Assembly (NCBI GenBank): GCA_964527775.1
Contig: CAZGQS010000005.1
Span: forward strand, 81,204 to 145,203
Direction: 5' to 3'
Length of the DNA: 64,000 bases
Source: VMCP01 sp964527775
Lineage (GTDB): Bacteria > Bacteroidota > Bacteroidia > NS11-12g > UBA955
Of this stretch, positions 59,653 through 64,000 are shown piece by piece. The position numbers and the translations under genes are program-made. Under the pieces are notes generated by a model. It saw nothing but the letters and a program-made list of their open reading frames with translations, was not told the DNA's origin and did not search any database. Within the stretch, counting starts at the first letter, position 1; the number at the start of each line of letters is the position of its first letter.

Positions 59653-59714
59653 GCTGCAATTTACGTCTGAGAGGCTAGGCTCGCCAAATATTTAATTTTT
59701 TTTGTTGATTGTTT

Positions 59715-59722
59715 CAAACATA
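59715..59722 (-). promoter_or_regulatory. -7 promoter box upstream of murB
   Basis: Minus-strand TATGTTTG, a perfect -7 match 62 bases before the murB ATG. There is no clear -33 box. I see no matching promoter for the divergent crtZ in the 98-base gap. Confidence 0.4.
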
Positions 59723-59750
59723 TTGAAGGGTGTTTTGTTTAATCATTAGT

Positions 59751-60206
59751 ATGAATGCTTTGACAAATACTTTGGTGTTTTTAGGGTTTTTTATTTTCAT
59801 GGAGGCATTTGCTTGGTTTACGCATAAATATGTGATGCACGGATTTATGTGGATTTGGCACAGAAGCCATCACGAGCCAAGACATGGAGCCTTTGAATTA
59901 AATGATTTGTTTGGTTTCATGTTTGCAATACCTTCAGTGATTTTGATTGTGTTGGGTTCAGACGGATTTGATTGGAGATTTTTTGCGGGACTAGGAATTG
60001 CCGGTTACGGATTGGCTTATTTCCTGGTTCACGATGTTTTTGTTCATCAAAGGGTTAAGTGGTTGAAGAGAACCAATCAACCATATTTCCGCGCCATGCG
60101 CATGACTCACCATTTACACCATGCTGTGCACTCTAAACAAGGTGCAGAAGCATTCGGTTTTTTATTCGTATTACCTAAATTCTATAAACGCTTCAATGGC
60201 AAATAA
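59751..60206 (+). CDS. crtZ: Beta-carotene hydroxylase CrtZ
   Basis: CrtZ hydroxylates the rings of beta-carotene to give zeaxanthin. I start at 59751 (MNALTNTLVF, 151 residues). The di-iron histidine motifs of the fatty-acid-hydroxylase superfamily are all present: H-K-Y-V-M-H, H-R-S-H-H, H-D-V-F-V-H and H-H-L-H-H-A-V-H. About four membrane segments are visible. It is the first gene of crtZ-crtI-crtB and overlaps crtI by 11 bases. No lycopene cyclase gene (crtY) lies in the window. Confidence 0.93.
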   Translation: MNALTNTLVFLGFFIFMEAFAWFTHKYVMHGFMWIWHRSHHEPRHGAFELNDLFGFMFAIPSVILIVLGSDGFDWRFFAGLGIAGYGLAYFLVHDVFVHQRVKWLKRTNQPYFRAMRMTHHLHHAVHSKQGAEAFGFLFVLPKFYKRFNGK

Positions 60207-61680
60207 AACAGTTACAATAGTAGGGGCGGGACTTGGTTCCTTAGCAACCGCGCTTCGACTTTCTTACAAAGGGTACCAAGTGCAAATTTTGGAAAAGCAG
60301 GAGAGGGCCGGTGGGCGTTTGAATTTGCTTGAGAAGGATGGTTTTACCTTTGATATTGGTCCATCTTTCTTTTCTATGAGTTATGAATTTAGAGAGTTGT
60401 TTGACAGTATCGGCGAACCAATTCCTTTTGAATTGGTAGAGTTAAATCCGCTTTATACGGTAAATATGGCAGGCCAAGACCGTGTTTTTCAAATTTACAA
60501 AGACCTTGGAAAGCTAGCCGAAGAGTTTAAAGGCATTGAAGACGATTTTGAAGTAAAAGCCCGTAAATACTTGAAAGGTGCTCGCGAAATATTTCACGAC
60601 ACCGAGTACAAGGTAATTAAAAAGAACTTCGACAGCATTCTTGGTTTCTTAATGTCAATGGCAACGGTGCCAATGAAGCATTTACCTAAAATGTTCAGAA
60701 CTTTCTGGGAAGAATTAGAACGACATTTTGATTCGGAAGAGGTGAAAATTATCTTTTCACTCGTAGCTTTCTTTTTAGGTGCGACACCATTCAATACCCC
60801 TTCAGTTTATAATTTATTGAATTACACTGAGCTTGAACATGACGGTTATTGGAATGTTAAAGGCGGAATGTATAAAATTGTTGAGGGAATTCTAGGATTG
60901 TTGGACAAAAAAGGAGTTACCATTCAGTACAACACCGAAATCAAGTCCGTAAAACACAGCGGCGGCAAACTTACCTCGGTAACAGATCAAAATGGCAAGG
61001 AGTATACTTCAGATGTATTTGTGATTAATGCTGATGCGGCATGGTTCCGTGGGCATTTCTTAGGAAGGAAAAAGTACTCGGTAGAAAAGTTGGATAAGCT
61101 AGAATGGACGTTGGCGCCTTTCACCATTTATTTGGGTATTAAAGGACAGATACCCGGCATTCATCACCACAATTATTTCTTGGGAGATAATTTCAAAGGA
61201 TATGCAGATACCATCTTCCGCAGCAGCGTAGCACCCAAGAAGCCCTATTATTACGTGAATGTTGCGAGTAAAAGCAATCCGGAATGTGCTCCCGAAGGAT
61301 GTGAGAATTTGTTTATACTATGTCCAGTTCCAGACCGACGCGTGAAGCCCAATTGGGACGATGCTGATACCTTGGTTGACGAGATCATTGAAGACCTTGG
61401 TAATCGTGTCAAGTTTGACATAAAAAACAATATTTTAACCAAAGTTGTTTATACACCAATTGAGTGGGAATCAATGTTCAATTTATATCGTGGTAGCGGC
61501 CTTGGTCTTGCGCACGGTTTGAATCAAATTGGGGCATTTAGACCATCCAATAAAGATGAAGAATTAGATAATCTTTATTACGTTGGAGCTAGTACCACTC
61601 CTGGCACAGGGCTTCCAATCGTAGTAATCGGTTCAAAATTAATCTTAGAAAGAATAGAAAATGAGTATCCAACTATTTGA
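60196..61680 (+). CDS. crtI: Phytoene desaturase CrtI
   Basis: CrtI introduces double bonds into phytoene to give lycopene. I start at 60196 (MANKTVTIVGAG, 494 residues), since the open frame upstream only duplicates the crtZ end. The FAD-binding G-A-G-L-G-S-L near residues 10-16 and the bacterial-type phytoene desaturase signature near the C-terminus (Y-V-G-A-S-T-T-P-G-T-G-L-P) are clear. It overlaps crtZ by 11 and crtB by 20 bases, so translation is probably coupled. Confidence 0.95.
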   Translation: MANKTVTIVGAGLGSLATALRLSYKGYQVQILEKQERAGGRLNLLEKDGFTFDIGPSFFSMSYEFRELFDSIGEPIPFELVELNPLYTVNMAGQDRVFQIYKDLGKLAEEFKGIEDDFEVKARKYLKGAREIFHDTEYKVIKKNFDSILGFLMSMATVPMKHLPKMFRTFWEELERHFDSEEVKIIFSLVAFFLGATPFNTPSVYNLLNYTELEHDGYWNVKGGMYKIVEGILGLLDKKGVTIQYNTEIKSVKHSGGKLTSVTDQNGKEYTSDVFVINADAAWFRGHFLGRKKYSVEKLDKLEWTLAPFTIYLGIKGQIPGIHHHNYFLGDNFKGYADTIFRSSVAPKKPYYYVNVASKSNPECAPEGCENLFILCPVPDRRVKPNWDDADTLVDEIIEDLGNRVKFDIKNNILTKVVYTPIEWESMFNLYRGSGLGLAHGLNQIGAFRPSNKDEELDNLYYVGASTTPGTGLPIVVIGSKLILERIENEYPTI

Positions 61681-62500
61681 TAAAACCTCGAAACAAATCA
61701 GCAGACAAGTGTCGCTGAACTATTCAACGAGTTTTTCGTTGGGAATTAGATTGTTGGCAAAAGATTATCGTTGGGCCGTTTTTGCGGTTTATGGATTTGT
61801 GCGTTTGGCAGACGAAATAGTTGATACGTTCCATGGTTTTGACAAAGAACGTTTGTTGCGAAACTTTAAAAAGGAAACATACCAAGCCATCGAAGACGGA
61901 ATTTCCACGAATCCTATTTTGCATTCCTTCCAAATGGCTGCCAATCAATTTGGTATTACTCATGAGCTCATTGAGCCGTTCTTTCTCAGCATGGAAGAGG
62001 ATCTTACCAAAAATACTCACGATCATGGTTCCTATGACCAATATATTTATGGTAGTGCGGAAGTAGTAGGATTGATGTGTCTTAGAATTTTCTGTCAAGG
62101 AAATCAAGAGCATTACAGCCAATTGCTTCCTTATGCTAGAAGTTTGGGTGCCGCTTTTCAGAAGGTTAATTTCCTTCGAGATATCAAAAGTGATATAGAA
62201 GAGCGCGGACGTGTTTATTTTCCGAATGTTGATTTTCAGTATTTTTCGGATTCAGATAAACTCCACATCATAGAAGAAGTTAGAAAAGATTTTGACCACG
62301 CATTTATTGGCATTAAAAAATTGCCCATAGGATGTAGATTGGGAGTGCACACGGCCTACATCTATTACCTAAAATTGTTGGAAAAGATTGAACGCACTAC
62401 GGCTACAGACATTTTAAACAGCCGTATTCGCATTCCAAATTCTCAGAAATTAGTATTGCTTGCGCGCAGCTATGTGCGTGAGAAATTAATGTCGGCCTAA
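61661..62500 (+). CDS. crtB: Phytoene synthase CrtB
   Basis: CrtB condenses two geranylgeranyl diphosphates to phytoene. The 279-residue protein has the two aspartate-rich motifs of squalene/phytoene synthases: R-L-A-D-E-I-V-D-T near residues 48-56 and N-F-L-R-D-I-K-S-D-I-E-E-R-G near 170-183. Last gene of the carotenoid operon, followed by a heptamer repeat and then the convergent radA. Confidence 0.95.
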   Translation: MSIQLFDKTSKQISRQVSLNYSTSFSLGIRLLAKDYRWAVFAVYGFVRLADEIVDTFHGFDKERLLRNFKKETYQAIEDGISTNPILHSFQMAANQFGITHELIEPFFLSMEEDLTKNTHDHGSYDQYIYGSAEVVGLMCLRIFCQGNQEHYSQLLPYARSLGAAFQKVNFLRDIKSDIEERGRVYFPNVDFQYFSDSDKLHIIEEVRKDFDHAFIGIKKLPIGCRLGVHTAYIYYLKLLEKIERTTATDILNSRIRIPNSQKLVLLARSYVREKLMSA

Positions 62501-62504
62501 CGGC

Positions 62505-62564
62505 GCTGACCGCTGACGGCTGAAAGCTGAGAGCTGAGAGCTGAGAGCTGAGAGCTGAAAGCTG
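62505..62564. repeat. Tandem heptamer repeat (GCTGARA family)
   Basis: Eight complete 7-bp units (GCTGACC, GCTGACG, GCTGAAA, four GCTGAGA, GCTGAAA) and a partial GCTG fill the gap between crtB and radA. Similar heptamer runs are, to my knowledge, common in intergenic DNA of this phylum. No hairpin with a T-tract is present. Confidence 0.9.
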
Positions 62565-62571
62565 TATTTGG

Positions 62572-63927
62572 TTACCCAAACAACCAAGAAAATACTTCGT
62601 CTACTTTTCCGAATTCGTGAACGCGAATTTTTCGGTTGGGGTCTGCACTGACTTTGTTGTACTTTGAAATAATGATATCTGTGAAACCGAGCTTTTCTGC
62701 TTCGGTGATGCGTTGTTCGGCGCGTTGAACCGCCCTGACTTCCCCCGATAGTCCCACTTCGGCCGAGAAAACGTAGCCTTGGGGAAGCGAAATTCCTTGG
62801 TAGCTGCTCATGATGGCGGAAATGAGCGGCAGGTCTAATGCGGGGTCTTCGAGGCGCATGCCGCCTGCTAAATTGACAAATACATCTTGTTGACCAAGTC
62901 TGAATCCGCAGCGTTTTTCTAAAACGGCGAGCAGCATGTTGAGTCTTCTGAGATCAAATCCTGTTGCCGAACGTTGTGGCGTTCCGTATACGGCGGTGCT
63001 GACCAATGATTGAACTTCGAGCAGAAGAGGGCGAATGCCTTCGAGAACGCATCCCACAGAAATACCGCTGAGAGCTTCATCGCGTTGTGCGAGCCAAATT
63101 TCGGACGGGTTTTTCACAGGGATGAGACCAGAGCCTTGCATTTCGTAGATGCCCAATTCATGAGTGCTCCCGAATCTGTTTTTTAAGGTTCTAAGAATCC
63201 GGTAGATGTGGTGTCGATCGCCTTCAAATTGAAGCACAGTATCAACCATGTGTTCAAGCAGTTTCGGGCCTGCAATGGCGCCGTCTTTGGTGATGTGTCC
63301 AATCAAGAAAACGGGTGTTTGAGTTTCTTTGGCGAACTGAAGCAATTTGCCGGTGCATTCTCTGATTTGCGAAATGCTGCCGGGTGTCGCTTCGAGCTGG
63401 TCAGAATACAAGGTTTGAATGGAGTCAACTACCAGTAAATCGGGTTTTGATTGATCCAAATGTTCTAAAATATTTTCTAAAAGCGTTTCTGTGAGAACTT
63501 GGCAACCTTCATTGGTAATTCCGATTCGTTCTGCACGCATTTTGATTTGAGTTTCGCTTTCTTCACCACTCACATAAAGCACGTTGGCCTGGGTTTGGAG
63601 AGCCATTTGAAGGAGTAAGGTACTTTTACCAATTCCGGGTTCACCTCCCAATAGAATGATTGAGCCGGCAACTACTCCGCCTCCTAGAACTAAATTCAAC
63701 TCGCTGTCGCTCAAAATCCAACGCTCTTGTTCCAGGGTTTGAATTTCATTGATGGGAGTGGGAGATACTATTTTACGACTGCTTTTTTTCCAAGCCTGCA
63801 CGTTGTTTGATGGCTTCATTTCTTCTGACAGGGTATTCCATTGGTTGCAACCAGGACATTTTCCTATCCACTTGGGACTTTCAAATCCGCAGGAGCGGCA
63901 ATAAAATGCAGTTTTTTGTTTGGCCAT
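62572..63927 (-). CDS. radA: DNA repair protein RadA
   Basis: RadA (Sms) is a RecA-like helicase that drives branch migration in recombination. The 451-residue protein has the N-terminal zinc finger C10-C13-C24-C27 (C-R-S-C ... C-P-G-C), the Walker A loop G-E-P-G-I-G-K-S-T near residues 94-102, the RadA-specific K-N-R-F-G near residue 250, and a C-terminal Lon-like domain with L-A-G-G-M-R-L-E-D-P-A-L-D. A minus-strand -7 box TATTTTTG lies at 63943-63936, 8 bases before the start. Confidence 0.97.
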   Translation of the reverse strand: MAKQKTAFYCRSCGFESPKWIGKCPGCNQWNTLSEEMKPSNNVQAWKKSSRKIVSPTPINEIQTLEQERWILSDSELNLVLGGGVVAGSIILLGGEPGIGKSTLLLQMALQTQANVLYVSGEESETQIKMRAERIGITNEGCQVLTETLLENILEHLDQSKPDLLVVDSIQTLYSDQLEATPGSISQIRECTGKLLQFAKETQTPVFLIGHITKDGAIAGPKLLEHMVDTVLQFEGDRHHIYRILRTLKNRFGSTHELGIYEMQGSGLIPVKNPSEIWLAQRDEALSGISVGCVLEGIRPLLLEVQSLVSTAVYGTPQRSATGFDLRRLNMLLAVLEKRCGFRLGQQDVFVNLAGGMRLEDPALDLPLISAIMSSYQGISLPQGYVFSAEVGLSGEVRAVQRAEQRITEAEKLGFTDIIISKYNKVSADPNRKIRVHEFGKVDEVFSWLFG

Positions 63928-63965
63928 CTTAAAAGCAAAAATAAGGGTTGGTAAAGTTAATGAGA

Positions 63966-63995
63966 CTATCGATAAAGAATGAAAGTATTCGATAG
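63966..63995. repeat. Inverted repeat upstream of radA
   Basis: CTATCGA (63966-63972) and TCGATAG (63989-63995) are perfect 7-bp inverted arms separated by 16 bases, 39-68 bases before the radA start. It may be an operator, but the window ends five bases later. Confidence 0.5.
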
Positions 63996-64000
63996 GTAAT

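Noticed and set aside
62505..62564. CRISPR array
   Set aside because: Units are 7 bp with no spacers and there are no cas genes.

Overview
This window reads as a chromosomal core region of a Bacteroidota bacterium, most likely of the order Flavobacteriales or close to it; the family cannot be fixed from the sequence alone. The evidence is: secreted proteins with C-terminal type IX secretion sorting domains, a TamL-type BamA-like lipoprotein, DUF4175 and LuxE/PaaK-like families common in this phylum, textbook TTTG-N19-TAnnTTTG promoters, and almost no Shine-Dalgarno sequences. The base composition is moderately A+T rich and even throughout. I see no insertion sequence, prophage, CRISPR array or integron. 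No stretch of more than 300 bases lacks a gene; the longest gap is the 268-base mraZ upstream region.

Layout. 1-5401: the 5' part of a leftward BNR/propeller protein, then rightward genes for a universal stress protein, a CCG-type Fe-S protein with its small partner, an MFS exporter and a GT4 glycosyltransferase. 5398-20553: an uninterrupted leftward division and cell wall (dcw) cluster read as mraZ-rsmH-ftsL-ftsI-murE-mraY-murD-ftsW-murG-murC-ftsQ-ftsA-ftsZ, with overlaps of 1-11 bases at many joints. 20822-25199: rightward outer-membrane protein, lipA and a large T9SS substrate. 25201-29288: dapF, an anti-sigma/ECF sigma pair and a divergent HtrA protease. 29289-36832: dnaB, clpC, tamL and a SpoU methyltransferase. 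36874-42803: a DUF4175 giant, metG and a small membrane protein. 42876-44917: ribosomal genes (rpmH, rnpA, rpsF-rpsR-rplI) with yidD on the opposite strand. 44992-53972: an RND/MMPL exporter, a LuxE/PaaK-like protein with a divergent lipoprotein, two Skp/OmpH chaperones, a strange tRNA-like gene, murI, uvrC and a pabB-like gene. 53954-59652: a leftward run of response regulator, thioredoxin-like lipoprotein, truB, T9SS protein and murB. 59751-62500: a crtZ-crtI-crtB carotenoid operon. 62572-63927: radA.

How it fits together. Peptidoglycan synthesis dominates: the dcw cluster, murB, murI and dapF cover most of the pathway, and the DNPR signature in MurE together with dapF points to meso-diaminopimelate in the stem peptide. 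Envelope biogenesis and quality control form a second theme (TamL, two Skp-like chaperones, HtrA beside a sigma/anti-sigma pair, YidD, the MMPL exporter).

The observations I rate highest are: a class II, leucine-type tRNA-like gene whose anticodon loop is three bases short (50049-50130); strong Shine-Dalgarno sequences placed only before the bS18 and bL9 genes, in a phylum whose ribosome hides its anti-Shine-Dalgarno partly with bS18 and bS6; a six-fold, 10-bp-phased array of MraZ-type TGG boxes before mraZ, with further boxes in the divergent promoter; rnpA and yidD convergent and overlapping antisense; and several very compact divergent or convergent gene joints with start codons or terminators embedded in the neighbouring gene.
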